Shown here piece after piece: positions 23,292-34,396 of a DNA stretch of 64,000 nt. Source of the DNA: Scilla litardierei (Eukaryota > Streptophyta > Magnoliopsida > Asparagales > Asparagaceae); the NCBI GenBank assembly GCA_030789695.1, contig CM061134.1, positions 59,155,334 through 59,219,333 of the forward strand, written 5' to 3'. Within the stretch, counting starts at the first letter, position 1, and the number at the start of each line of letters is the position of its first letter. A program made the position numbers and the translations under genes. A model generated the notes under the pieces. That model did not search any database. It saw nothing but the letters and a program-made list of their open reading frames with translations, and was not told the origin of the DNA.

Positions 23292-23480
23292 TGTTATGAG
23301 TTGAGGGAGGCCTTTGACCTCCCTCCCCTCATCATCTCACCATTACTCCCCACTAACTTAGTGGGGGTCCATTGGACTCCTAAATCCCTTTAAGAGAATG
23401 AATATATAGAGAGCCATGGTTTGTGCCATGGCTACTCCTAATGAGAGATCATTTTACTCTTCTTCACATCTCTCTCAACA
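23292..23480 (+). repeat. 3' LTR (189 bp) of the decayed Copia element
   Basis: It starts TGTTATGAG after a purine-rich ATGCGGGGAG and ends TCTCTCAACA. It resembles the LTR at 60141-60316: same start, ACC/TTT GAC block, AATGAATATATAGAG TATA region and GCCATGG motif. The matching 5' LTR is missing. Confidence 0.75.
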
Positions 23481-23602
23481 AGAGCAATAATTATTAGGTC
23501 CCCGCAAAATCTTACTTCTCACAAAATTTAGTTCTCCTCGGAGAACTTAGTTTCCCTTTTAAAAAAATTTAAAATTTTTAGTTCCCCTCAAAATTTAGTT
23601 TC

Positions 23603-23721
23603 TGTTATGAATAGGCCCATGAGGCCCATTGGGTATCCAGCCCACTATTGAAAGCTATAAATATTAGGGTAGGGGGCTCTTAACCCTCTACACCTATTTC
23701 CCTACTTTTCCCTTCACCACA
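23603..23721 (+). repeat. 5' LTR of the 6.7-kb Copia element
   Basis: It runs from TGTTATGAATAGGCCC to CCTTCACCACA and includes a CTATAAATATTAG TATA motif near 23655. The next bases, CATTATCAGCACG, are the likely primer-binding region. They are not the standard TGGTATCAGAGC site, and I could not match them to a tRNA by eye. Confidence 0.92.
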
Positions 23722-25164
23722 CATTATCAGCACGATCACGCTCGTTGGAGAAGGCGGCGGCTCGCGAGGAAGGAGATCCATCAATCGCTCAGATTCAAGA
23801 AGATCATATCTTCTCAACGGGGAGCGAAAAGGGCATCCTTCACCAACCGTCGACTAGATTCCCTTGTCGAATCTAGAGGTAAAAATCAAAACTTTTTAGA
23901 TCTAAAACTTGCGTTTCACGTAGATCTGCATGATTTAAGATCAAAAAGTTTGAAAACACGGTAAAAATCTTTCTTTATTTAGATCCGCATGTCTAAAAAC
24001 AATAAAAATCAGTTTTTTAGAGATCTAAATGCTTGAAAACCCCGTTTTTACCCCCGACCTTGATCCATACTCCGCACGCCCGAAAGGCGAAACGACGGCG
24101 CTTCACAAGCGCCGCCGATGGCCAAAACGCAGCGGCCAGCAACCGCGGCCTGAAGCCGCGGCCCGGTGCCGCGGCCCCTGTGCCACGGCCTCAGGCCGCT
24201 GCCCCTGTGCCGCGGCCTGCAGGCTGCGGCCCCCAGCGGCGGCCAGCCGTCGCGGCGGCACGCCGCGGGCCCCCCTAGGGTTTTTCGAAAACCCTAGCCC
24301 TAAACGGGCCAATTTTTCGGGGGAGGCCCAATTAACCCTAATGGGTTGTTTTCATGGCCCAAAAAGCCTGAAAATTAGCCCAGTTACACAAATAATTTTT
24401 CTTTTTTTATTTTTGGCCCTAAAAGCCCAAAATAATTAAAGAAACTTTATAAAAAGGGTTTAAAGCGGTAAACAAACCATTAAAAATATGGATCAAAGGT
24501 AAAAGAAATTTTCAAAAATAATTTTAGCACGTCACACACTATTAGATTATTTAATTAATCTTTACATACATGTGATATGATTATCTGCGTGGTTGTATAT
24601 TTTCCATATATTATCTGCGTGGATGTGCGATTAGGCTATGTTTTTAGGGATCAGCCAGGTTTCCGACACCTTTAATTTCCTGCAATTTTTTCCTTTTCTA
24701 TGAGAGAAATTTGTAAGTGAGGATATAAATGTAAAAAGAAGACCGGCGGACACCAAAAAGGAGCTGAAGGCGTATGCACAAAGATGAAAGGGGCTTCTCT
24801 CTGAACTTCCCGAGTTGTACTTATTCTTTCATGCAACTTTCGATGTAATTTCGGACTGTCTTTTTCTTTTCGGTATCGGCTGGCTGATCCCCATAGTCCT
24901 AAATTATTTTTTCATTGCTTATACATTAATTGTGTGGATGTTAACTATTTTCATGCCATGTTAATGTTACAATGAAACTGTCAAAAAGCATGCATGGATG
25001 TTAATCTCTTTTAATTATTCACGTTATGAAACCGTCAAAAAGCATGCATGGATGTTAAAATTTTCTTTAAATTCATGTTATGACAATGCTTAAAATACAT
25101 GCGTGGATGTCTATTTTTATTCAGTTTAATGATCCATGATGTTTTTATATTGCTAGATCATTCA
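23722..25164 (+). other. Long leader of the 6.7-kb Copia element, with GC-rich block
   Basis: The leader is unusually long. Bases about 24110-24275 are extremely GC-rich, built of GCCGCGGCC-like repeats, in contrast to AT-rich DNA on both sides. Around 24970-25060 a block AAACTGTCAAAAAGCATGCA followed by TGGATGTTAA occurs twice, about 53 bases apart, with further GTGGATGT copies at about 24595, 24933 and 25102. The frame at 24029-24439 across the GC block is not protein-like. Part of this leader is shared with the decayed copy at about 18740-19040. Confidence 0.7.
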
Positions 25165-26187
25165 ATGGCCAGACTTGCGAATGTCGACTTTTCGGTCCTG
25201 AAGGCCGATGGGTCAAACTATCTGAGTTGGCAGTTGGACATGAAGTTCCATCTGCGCTCTCATGGTTTCAGTCTCACACCGACTGAGAAGGTAACAACAA
25301 GTACTGCCTCAGCCGACAATGATGCTTCTAAAGAAGCACCTCATACAGAGGAAGTTTCCGATATACTAAAGGCGAAAGCCATTATCTATATCAGGAAACA
25401 TTTAGACTCGACCCTGAAGGACGAGTACCTTACTGTAGAGGATCCTTAGTAGCTGTGGGACGCACTCGAGGAGAGGTACATGCATCAGAGGGATGTCATA
25501 CTCCCGCGTGCGCAGTACGAGTGGACTCACCTCCGCATACAGGATTACAAATCTGTAGCAGAGTACAACTCAGCACTCTTCCGTATCACCTCACGCCTGA
25601 AGTTGTGTGGTGAAACGGTGACGGAGAAACTGTTGCTGGAAAAGACGTTCACGTCTTTCCACGAGAAGGACATGATCCTTATGCAACAATACCGTGAGAG
25701 GAAGTTCACGAAGTACTCTGATCTGCTTTCATGCCTGCTTATTGCTGAACAGAACAGAGACCTGTTGGTTGCCACTCACAACCTGCGCCCTCCTGGCTCC
25801 GCTCCACTGCCACCTCCTACAGAGGCACACTTCCAGTCTTCCCAGAAGAAGAAGATGGACAAAAAGGCAAAATTCCAGAAATGGAAAGAACAGAAGCAGC
25901 GGAAGAAGGCAACTCCCCCAGCTCCTCCTCAGAACCAGAAGTTCGTGGAAAAGAAGCAAAAGAGGATGTCCAACAAAGGTGGCACTCCCAAGAAAGACTG
26001 GGAGGATAAGTGCTCCAAATGTGGAATGACGGGCTACTGGTCCAGAATCTGCCGCACCCAGAAACACCTCCAGTACCTCTACCAGGCAAGCCTCAAGCCT
26101 CGAGCTGAGACAAACCTGATTGAGAGCGCAGCTTTGCCAGAGACCTCATGGACTCCTGAAGATTTCATGGGAGATGACACTCTCTAG
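25165..26187 (+). pseudogene. Copia gag, interrupted by two adjacent TAG codons
   Basis: ATG 25165 opens MARLANVDFSVLKADGSNYL, then LSWQLDMKFHLRSHG. The frame stops at 25447-25452 with TAGTAG, where the related gag encodes Leu-Glu (VEDPLELW). It resumes in the same frame through FTSFHEKDMILMQQYRERKF to a zinc knuckle CSKCGMTGYWSRIC, in which the His is Tyr. It ends with FMGDDTL. Both changes would reduce or abolish function. Confidence 0.88.
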
Positions 26188-26326
26188 TTATGGACCATTT
26201 TTATATGCTAGCAATGTATCTTCCTTTTATGCATAGTACCTAGTTTTTATTCCATGTCAAAACATTTCCTTTGAGCATTTTTAAATGAAAGTAGATCTTT
26301 TCTTTTTCATATTTTTTACTGCTTGA

Positions 26327-26518
26327 ATGTCTTTCTTTTATAGAGATATGGAATCAAATTGCCTAGTGGACAGTGCATCGACACACTCGATCCTTCAAAA
26401 CATAGACTACTTCACGAGCATAAGTAGATACTCTGGTCCACTGAGAACAATCTCAAGACCAGCTAACATAATCGAAGGATCAGGGGAAGAAATCATATTG
26501 CTCCCTGGTAACACATAA
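26327..26518 (+). pseudogene. Copia aspartic protease fragment
   Basis: CLVDSASTHSILQNIDYF has the D-S/T-A/G catalytic triplet of a retropepsin near its N-terminus. The frame stops at 26516-26518; the following bases continue the domain (TLKNTLYSPKSIRNFLSF) in the same frame after the stop. Confidence 0.8.
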
Positions 26519-26635
26519 ATCACACTTAAAAATACGTTATACTCCCCTAAATCTATCCGAAACTTCCTAAGCTTTAAAGATATCCATTTAAACGGATATC
26601 ACTTAGAGACGGTCGAGGAAGATAAAAGGGAATAC

Positions 26636-28360
26636 GTGCTTGTAACGTCTCTTACAAATGGTTCAAAAACCATTGTGGAACGTTTCAAGGGACTCCCCTC
26701 AGGACTCTACCAAACAAGTATACAAACTCCAGAAACATCCATGGCAGAGCACCTGCAGTGCCCCCAAACACCAGAATTCCAACTCTGGCACAGTAGACTG
26801 GGACACCCTGGATCTGTTATGATGTACCACATCATAAAAAGCTCCAGGGGTATAGACTTGAAGAACCTGAAGATTCTTCAAAAAGGCAAATTCCCATGTC
26901 CATCCTATTACAAGGGTAAACTGATTACAATACCCTCTCCACTGAAAGTGGACGTGGAGTCTCCAAGCTTTCTGGAAAGAATCCACGGAGACATTTGTGG
27001 GCCGATACACCCATCAAGTGGTCCGTTCAGGTACTTTATGGTCCTGATAGACGCATCTACTAAGTGGTCACATGTGTGTCTACTGTCCACCCGTAACCTA
27101 GCACTGTCTAAGCTTTTAGCTCAGATAATCAAGTTACGGGCCCACTTCCCCGACTACCAGATAAAGAAACTTCGTCTGGACAATGCGGGGGAGTTTATGT
27201 CACATGTCTTTCTAGACTATTGCCAAGCTCATGGAATTGAAGTCGAACATCATGTAGCGCATGTTCACACCCAAAACAGGTTAGCAGAATCTCTAATTAA
27301 GAGACTGCAATGGATTGCTCGTCCATTATTACTTCAATTCCAGCTGCCAGTGAATGCATGGGGTCATGCAATTTTGCATGCTGCATCTTTAATAAAATTA
27401 AGACCCTCTGGAGGTCAATCATCTTCTCCAATGCAACTAGCACTTGGAGCCCCACCAATTGTCTCACACTTGAGAATATTTGGTTGTGCAGTATACGTCC
27501 CCATAGCACCACCACAAAGGACAAAGATGGGTCCACAACGTCGCCTAGGCATTTATGTTGGGTTTGACATCCCCTCCATAATTAGATTCCTAGAACCCTT
27601 TACGGGAGACATTTTCAAGGCACGTCTAGAAGACTGTGAATTCGATGAAACATCGTTTCCAAGACTAGGCTCACAGACGAAGAAGCCCGAAGCTTCAGAC
27701 TGTATCACTTGGGATACAAAGACATTATGTCACTTTGATCCGCCCACAAGCCAGTGTGAGGAGGAGGTCCTGAAGATTCTCCACATCCAAAACACTGTCC
27801 ATCTCTCGCCGGACAAATTTACTGACAACCAGAAGATTGTCAAATCACACGTCCCTGCAGCTAACACTCCAGCTAGGATTGACGTACCGCAAAATGGATG
27901 CAACCCGCCTGCAGCAGAAATGGTTGGACCTCTCAAAAAGAGAGGGCGACCACCGGGATCCAAGGACCAAGTCCCTCGAAAGAGTAGGACCCTTGGCAAT
28001 GGTAAACAAATACAACCATATGATGCTACTATAAGCCCTGCTACCCCATCTCTCCCAAACTCTCATGAAGAGGAAAAACCGGGAGAAAATGAAGTTTTGA
28101 TACACTATGTACGAACTGGGGAGTATTGGGACAGAAAGAGCACAACCATAGATGACACATTTGCGTGTAATATTGCCATCAACGTCACGTACTGCGACAA
28201 TGATATTGAACCATGCTCTCTGACAGAATGTCAAAGAAGAGATGATTGGCCAAAGTGGAAAGCGGCAATAGGAGTGGAGTTGGATTCACTCACCAAACGC
28301 AAGGTCTTCGGACCCATAGTCCAGACACCAAAAGGTGTAAAACATGTGGGTTATAAATGA
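26636..28360 (+). pseudogene. Copia integrase and spacer, long open frame
   Basis: This 574-codon frame starts in the gag-pre-integrase region (FQLWHSRLGHPGSVMMYHII) and shows FPCPSYYKGKL, a zinc-binding HHCC motif with its last Cys changed to Tyr. The DDE core has GDICGPIHPS and MVLIDASTKWSHV for the first Asp, LRLDNAGEFMSHVF for the second Asp, and NRLAESLIKRL for the Glu. The spacer ends WKAAIGVELDSLTKRKVFGP at the start of RT, then a stop at 28358. Apart from the HHCC change the core looks intact. Confidence 0.88.
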
Positions 28361-29299
28361 GTATTTGTTAGAAAATGAACTGAACAGAATGAGATTATTC
28401 GCTACAAAGCAAGGCTTGTAGCGCAGGGTTTTACCCAACGTCCAGGGGTGGATTTTGAAGCCACATACTACCCGGTCATGGATGCGATCACCTTTCGATT
28501 CCTCATTGGCTTAACAGCCCAAGATGGTTTAGATATGCAGCTTATGGACGTGGTTACTGTATACCTATATGGCAACCTAGACCAAGACATCTATATGAGA
28601 TTGACTGACGGTTATTCTTTGCCTGCAGCACTAAAAGAGAGAGAACGTGACATCTAATCAGTGAAACTGCAAAGATCATTATATGGTCTAAAACAATCTG
28701 GAAGGATGTGGTATAACAGACTGAGTGATTTCCTTGCAAAACAAGGATTCACAAACGACCCAGTCTGTCCTTGCATCTTTATAAGAGCAAAGGCAACAGG
28801 ATTTGTAATCATAGCCGTCTATGTGGACGACTTGAACCTCATCGGATCTCCTGAAGAGATCACAGAGATTTCTAGAAGCTTGATAGAAACCTTCGAGATG
28901 AAAGACCTCGGAAAGTCAAAATTCTGTTTAGGTCTCCAAATAGAGCATCTTAACGATGGGATCATGTTTCATCAGTCAACTTACACATCGAACTTATTGA
29001 AAAAGTTTCAGATGGATAAGTGTCACCCCCTCAGCACTCCAATGGTCGTCAGATCATTGGATGTACATAAAGACCCCTTCCGGCCGCTGGAAGAGGGGGA
29101 GGAAGTACTAGGCCCCGAAGTGCCTTATCTAAGTGCTACCGGTGCACTCCTTTACCTGGCTAACTGTACTCACCCTGATATAGCATTTGCATTCAACTTA
29201 CTAGCCAGATATAGCGCTGCACCTACACAGCGGCACTGGGCCGGAGTTAAGCATCTTCTGCGCTACCTCCAAGGGTCCATAGACTTAGGTCTATTCTAG
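28361..29299 (+). pseudogene. Copia reverse transcriptase with stops
   Basis: Fingers and palm motifs read YKARLVAQGFTQRPGVDFEA, MQLMDVVTVYLYGNLDQDIY, then SLYGLKQSGRMWYNRLSDFL. The catalytic box AVYVDDLNLIGSP is intact. Stops interrupt the frame near 28360, 28376 and 28658. The domain ends in TGALLYLANCTHPDIAFAFN and a stop at 29297. The next bases resume as RNase H in another frame. Confidence 0.88.
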
Positions 29300-29848
29300 G
29301 AAAGGGGCATCAACTGGTTTAGTTGGTTATGCTGATGCATGTTACTGGTCTGATCCTCAAACAGAGAAGTCTCAGACAGGATACATGTTTACTTATGGCG
29401 GCACAGCCATATCCTGGAGATCTATAAAGCAGACCATGACGACCGTCTCATCCACTCACTCAGAGGTCCTAGCAATCCACGAAGCAAGCAAGGATAGTTT
29501 CTGGCTACGCTCTGGATCCAGCACATCCTCACCTCCACCAGCCTGATGACCGGCGTCCTTGCGCCTACTCCACTTCATGAAGACAATGCAGCATGTATAG
29601 CCCAGCTACAGGACGGCTACATCAAAGGCGACAAGACGAAGCATATCTCCCTCAAGTTCTTCTGGACGCACGGCCTTCAGAAGCAGAAACAGATTGAGGT
29701 ACAAAATATCCAATCATGTAATAACTTGGCGGATTTGCTTACCAAATGCCTGCCTACTAGTATCTTTGAGAAACTTGTATATGGGATTGGGATGAGAAGA
29801 GTGAGGAAATGTAAACTGGGTCAGGATGAGAGGACTATGAACTCATAG
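29300..29848 (+). pseudogene. Copia RNase H, frameshifted
   Basis: Plus-strand frames give YADACYWSDPQTEKSQTGYM and GGTAISWRSIKQTMT. The frame at 29546-29848 gives LHEDNAACIAQLQDGYIKG, KTKHISLKFFWTHGLQ and NNLADLLTKCLP, the normal C-terminus of Copia polyproteins. At least one frame change is needed near 29500. Confidence 0.85.
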
Positions 29849-30157
29849 GTACATATGAGACTGATGTATAGATTCATAGGAAATCTGCAAGCCTGAAGCT
29901 TAGTCAGATGAGGGGGAGTCAGCTGCAGAGTTGTACTCTTTTCCCTTGGCTACTGATTTTTTCCCACTGGTTTTTCTGTAGTCAAGGCTTTGACGAGGCA
30001 ACCTCGTTGACTCTGGATCCTGAAGTATCCACCCCTAAACACATCCCTAAAACAGGGGAAGTTATGGATTAACTGTTCTTTCATTAACAAGGCAGTTATC
30101 CTAACTCGGATCCTGAAGAATCCACCTCTTATTCAATATTGGTTGGATAATGGGACA

Positions 30158-30276
30158 TGTTATGAATAGGCCCATGAGGCTCATTGGGTATCCAGCCCAC
30201 TATTGAAAGCTATAAATATGAGGGTAGTGGGCTCTTAACCATCTACACATATTTCCCTACTTTTCCCTTCACAACA
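30158..30276 (+). repeat. 3' LTR of the 6.7-kb Copia element
   Basis: This partner of 23603-23721 is the same length with six differences. It is preceded by GGATAATGGGACA, a weak polypurine tract; a better G-rich tract, GATGAGGGGGAG, lies further upstream at about 29906. Confidence 0.92.
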
Positions 30277-30281
30277 GTTTC

Positions 30282-32340
30282 CACTAGAAAATTTTGTTTC
30301 ACTCATTGTTTATTTAGATCCACACAAAAATTTTAGCCCCCCAATATTTAGTTCCCATCAAAAAATTTAGACAAATTTAGTTCCTCTTCCCCCATTGTTT
30401 AGACAAATTTTCTATGACGAAGACAATAATTAATTGTGTAACCTAAGTCTACCTGTGGACTTGAAGACAACTATGACATTTGGCCTTGACTTGTAAGCTT
30501 CTCATCACACTTCAACTGCACTAACAAAAAATAGAAGAGGTTCTATTTCAAAATTCGTCACACATTTTATCAAAATTGCTTTTCTTTTTATTATGAAATA
30601 TTTTGAATCATTGAACTTGATGATCTCAACATAAATCTTTTCAGCTTGTCTTGTGTGTACTTGATTTTCTATGTCCATACAACCCTTTTAAAATGTGGTT
30701 TACTATTAGCTGTCACTCGAGAGCTGTAGAATTGTATTGAGGCAAGCGAGCTTTTTTTCTTTTTGAATTTCTTGTTGTGGCAATCAACTAATAATTTTTA
30801 CAATAACACATAAGATATTGTCACGATTTGGTATTTCACTTCCTACAAATTATAAAATAGACAAAAACAAAAGGCGATCGAATATTCACATTGCAGCATA
30901 GCTTGTTAATGGTTTTTCAAATAATAATCATTTACAACTTTACCCTTACACAATACATGGTTTTTTTGATTTTTCCAACTAATGTTTGATGTGCTGTCTG
31001 AAGTACATACAAACTTATATACAATATGCATGTACAAACTTGACCAGATCAGTCTATAATTCACTCAAGACATGCCTTAATAAACGCATGATAACATGTC
31101 GAAGCAAAAAATAATTCATTCAAAAAATGCACGATACTCATACATGGTAAATGATCTGCTCCACTATTATGATGTGTGTTAAAAGGCATACCAGTAAATA
31201 AAGCATCCTTTGCCGTCCATATTACAAACTTTGAAATATATTTATATATATATAATATACAGCTCACAGCTACATAAAATGAATCATAACAAAACTAAAC
31301 TAAACTGAGCCTCAACTCAACATAGATCTAACACATTACAATTTCAGACATTTGAAAGGAAAAAATTATGACATTTAAACACATACAATTTTTTGTTTAG
31401 TAATCCACTTCACAAATTCAACAAAAAAGTAGAACAAAACCTGACCCGATCCGCTTCTCTACGCTCCCCTGCTCGACCTCTAAGCCGTCCCTGCCGTCGC
31501 ATGTTATGGCTTTGTCATCAACAACAACTCAAGAACATTTCTCTGCTCATTCAGGACACATGATATTGGTTGGTGATGTGGCTACATGTAGGGCTTCTTT
31601 CACAGCTTGCATCCACACATGACGTATTTGTACCCATAGCTTAGTAGGCTTTCAACAACATTACAACTTAAGTTGAGGTCCAAAGCCACGGGAAAACAGT
31701 TGAGGGGTCTGTAAACATAAGCAAATGTAAGCAAGTTGTCCCTTGTGTTGCATGTAAACAAACAATTAAAATTAAGTCGAGATCCACCATGCTTTTGCAG
31801 TTTTAAGACAAACAGAAGTTTACCTTTTGATCACTGAACTATGGTATTAATTGACTGAAGTCAAGAATCCAAGTGCTGAATCCTTCAATCATAATTTTAC
31901 ATATTTTGAGAATTTGCAATTGGATTCTTAGGTTTAAATTCTTATCTTAAAACCACGCACCCTAGGATACTGATTTTGGTTTTATGTTAAAGTTAGGTTT
32001 AAATTCCAAAATCTACTGAGTAATGCTAGGGAAATCTAGCTAGCTGCATTCTTTTGTGCTACTTCTTATCATAATTTGCATACGTATTGTCTCCTGTAAG
32101 AATATTCATTATACTTTTTGAGTACTTGATATTAAAATTTAATCTCGTTGTTCGTAAACTGAAAGATATGCTGAATAAATGTGTCGTGCATTTTATATGC
32201 TTGTAAACTGAGTTTTGATTATCACCGTTAAAAAATCGACAGCTAACTAATGTATAATATGATGGGACAATATGCATGCATAATTGAAAAAAACCTATGA
32301 ACAACCTAGGGAACTGATGACTTTTTCTGATCAGAACGTG
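30282..32340. other. AT-rich intergenic DNA
   Basis: No gene is supported. The first about 130 bases carry repeated AAATTTAGTTCC-like phrases that continue the Copia target (also seen at 23520-23600). The short minus-strand frames (31061-31267, 32059-32364) have no recognisable features. Confidence 0.45.
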
Positions 32341-32344
32341 ATGA

Positions 32345-32700
32345 TCACAGCCACGAAACTGCATTAGAAAAATTCATTAGTCAAAATTGGTCATAAAACT
32401 ACCCACCTCACCTTTCTACTCTAATCTGATGTAGAAATATTATTCACTAGTTATCAAAGGGATTTTTTACAAAATCATGACTAACGGATTTTGACGAAAA
32501 AAATTTCTATTGTGTTTATAGAATAACCCAACTAACCTTTCTGAACTAATTTGTATCAGAAGAATTCATTAGTCAAAATTGTTTATAGAACAACCCAGCT
32601 CACCTTTCAAACAACCCAGCTCACCTTTCTGCTCTAATTTGATGTAGAAATATTGTTTATTAGTCAAAATTGTTCATAGAACAACCCAGCTACCCAAATC
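32345..32700. repeat. Degenerate tandem repeat, about three copies
   Basis: The phrase ACAACCCAGCTCACCTTTCT, then CTCTAATTTGATGTAGAAAT with ATTAGTCAAAATTG nearby, recurs in imperfect form at about 32400, 32540 and 32610-32700. Unit length varies. No coding content is seen. Confidence 0.6.
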
Positions 32701-32786
32701 ACAACCCATGAAACTGTATTAGCAGAAAAACTCACATTTACAGCAGAACAGGAAAAAAATTTAAGGTGGAAGCGGAAGACTTCAGC

Positions 32787-33245
32787 TTAACAAAAAATTA
32801 ACAGAAAATTCATTAGAAAGAGAGCTAGAAGGGTCTTAACAGAAAGAGAGCTGAAATTAGTTTTCACATCCACATTGTTAGTGTTGCTATGGTAGGATTC
32901 TTTTGGGTTTTGAATCTGATGTACGTTGTGATTGTGATCAAGCACCCCTCTTTGGAGCAGGCATTGGATTGTAGGGCTCATCTGCATGCTTGCATGGTGT
33001 CTTGGCATGAACACATTTGGGTAGTATCCCACTCCTCCAACTTGGGGGACTGGCAAGCAGTTGACCCACAAATAACGATAAAAAATAAAGTTAAACGAAG
33101 AATCCGATGCCCACAAACAAACCCCAACAACATGCATATCACCCATCAACATTCTCAAAAAAAGAAGAATAAAAAAAGCGCACTCAAAGAGTTCAAATTT
33201 AGCTAACCGACTCCAAATTCTCCCATAAAACAAAAAAATTCTCAA
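32787..33245 (-). other. Unassigned minus-strand frame, possible exon
   Basis: A 152-codon minus-strand frame contains VPQVGGVGYYPNVFMPRHHA and ILDHNHNVHQ-like text, which looks more protein-like than its surroundings. I do not recognise a family. There is an upstream CAG-type acceptor candidate but no partner exons that I can see. It could be a host exon, a captured fragment or chance. Confidence 0.2.
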
Positions 33246-33409
33246 ATAAACACCCGCTTATTTGTCAAGCGTGCTTGACTACCCAAAAGATTAAATTTTA
33301 TGAAAAAGCAATCTTTGCATAAACAAAATTTGTTAAAGATTTACATGTTAGATTATCAAGGGTGAAGTCGCATTAACCGAATCGGATGCCCACAACCCAC
33401 AAATAAACC
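33246..33409. other. Short AT-rich spacer before the composite nest
   Basis: No feature is seen. The last five bases before the LTR are AAACC. Confidence 0.3.
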
Positions 33410-34377
33410 TGTTAGGTTTTATTCATGTATGCATTCATGACTGCATTGTCATAAGTGGCACTATGATAATCGTTGGTTGCTCTTTACTATCTTAAAGTAG
33501 TAAGACGGTTTTTCTTGATGGTGTTGGGTCACTTGTTGAACTTTATGTTGTACCCGAGCTACAGTATTCTGAAGGAGATAAACGACTCAGCCTACTATGT
33601 TGGACGAATTGTTGAACATTATGTTGCACCATAATGTTCAACACGCTGTGTCTATATGCGATATTGATTGATCGCGGTATTCTTGGATCCGAGTCTGGAG
33701 ATCTCGCGATTTTAAGTTTCTATCTTTAACAGTTCATGTATTTATGTTGATTAAATATTGTTAAAGATTTGATTTGCTACTTATATCTCTCGGTTAGTTT
33801 GTTGAAAGACGGTTGGAGAGATTTTAGCTAGCAATATCTTTGCAACGGACTACTGCGGATTTTGAGGGATCTCATACTTGTTGAGAGTTGTGGATATTGT
33901 GGTTGGCTAGCCGAAACAGATTTGATTGGATTTGCTGATTGAACCGTGAATTGCGGGGAGCGGATGCTTTTAGGGTTCGGTAGAGGTGATGGCTAGGGTA
34001 CAGCACTTGGCGTAAAATTTCTGTGAAAACTCTGAGAGGGAGGCCGACGGCTACGCACGTAGGATCAAGGGAGTTGATCTAGTCGGTGGTGTAAGGGGAG
34101 CTTGATGGCAAGGGGAGCTTGCTGGCAAGAGGAGCTTGCCGAGAATACTTCACGGGGTTGATTGTGATCACCCCTCACGATTTGTATTAAGGGGGAGTGT
34201 GTTCCTCCTAGTAAAAGCGTGATTATTAGAGTTTGTACTCTCTGATTATTTTAGTGAAGGGCGTGGCCTCGCAGATGTAGGTGTGTGCATAGAACTGTGT
34301 TATCAAGTCTTGTGTGTCTCTGATTGTCGTGTGTTGTTTCGCTGGATTTATAATTCATTACTGCGTACTGAATTTCA
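33410..34377 (+). repeat. 5' LTR of a Sirevirus-like Copia element
   Basis: The 968-bp block starts TGTTAGGTTT and ends GAATTTCA. Two bases later the primer-binding site TGGTATCAGAGC (34380-34391) is perfect for initiator tRNA-Met. Its last about 190 bases are repeated at 45117-45319, where the primer site and the matching gag follow. Polypurine-like AAGGGGGAGTG occurs inside at 34187-34198. Confidence 0.85.
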
Positions 34378-34379
34378 AT

Positions 34380-34391
34380 TGGTATCAGAGC
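34380..34391 (+). promoter_or_regulatory. Primer-binding site (initiator tRNA-Met)
   Basis: TGGTATCAGAGC lies two bases after the LTR, an exact match to the usual plant Copia site. The continuation AGGTC is cut at 34396 by the Athila element. The second copy at 45322-45333 reads TGGCATCAGAGC. Confidence 0.9.
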
Positions 34392-34396
34392 AGGTC

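Larger units (their letters stand above)
18640..23480 (+). mobile_element. Decayed, 5'-truncated Copia element (short-LTR family)
   Basis: The leader, gag, zinc knuckle, integrase and RT fragments and a 3' LTR align in order with the complete element at 23603-30276. They also match the RT-RNase H-LTR at 48676-60316. No 5' LTR is found; homology begins in the leader near 18740 (GAGAGATTTTTGTAGTGAGG..ATAAATGTAAAA). Stops and frameshifts pervade the element, and a (TA)n expansion interrupts the RT. Confidence 0.8.
23603..30276 (+). mobile_element. Complete Copia element with 119-bp LTRs
   Basis: Two 119-bp LTRs and a perfect 5-bp target duplication GTTTC (23598-23602 and 30277-30281) define a 6674-bp element. 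It has a 1.4-kb leader, then gag, protease, integrase, RT and RNase H. The very short LTRs and domain order fit Ale/Retrofit-like Copia elements, but lineage assignment needs an RT tree. The two LTRs differ at 6 of 119 positions by hand count. Stops in gag and RT make it non-autonomous now. Confidence 0.95.
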
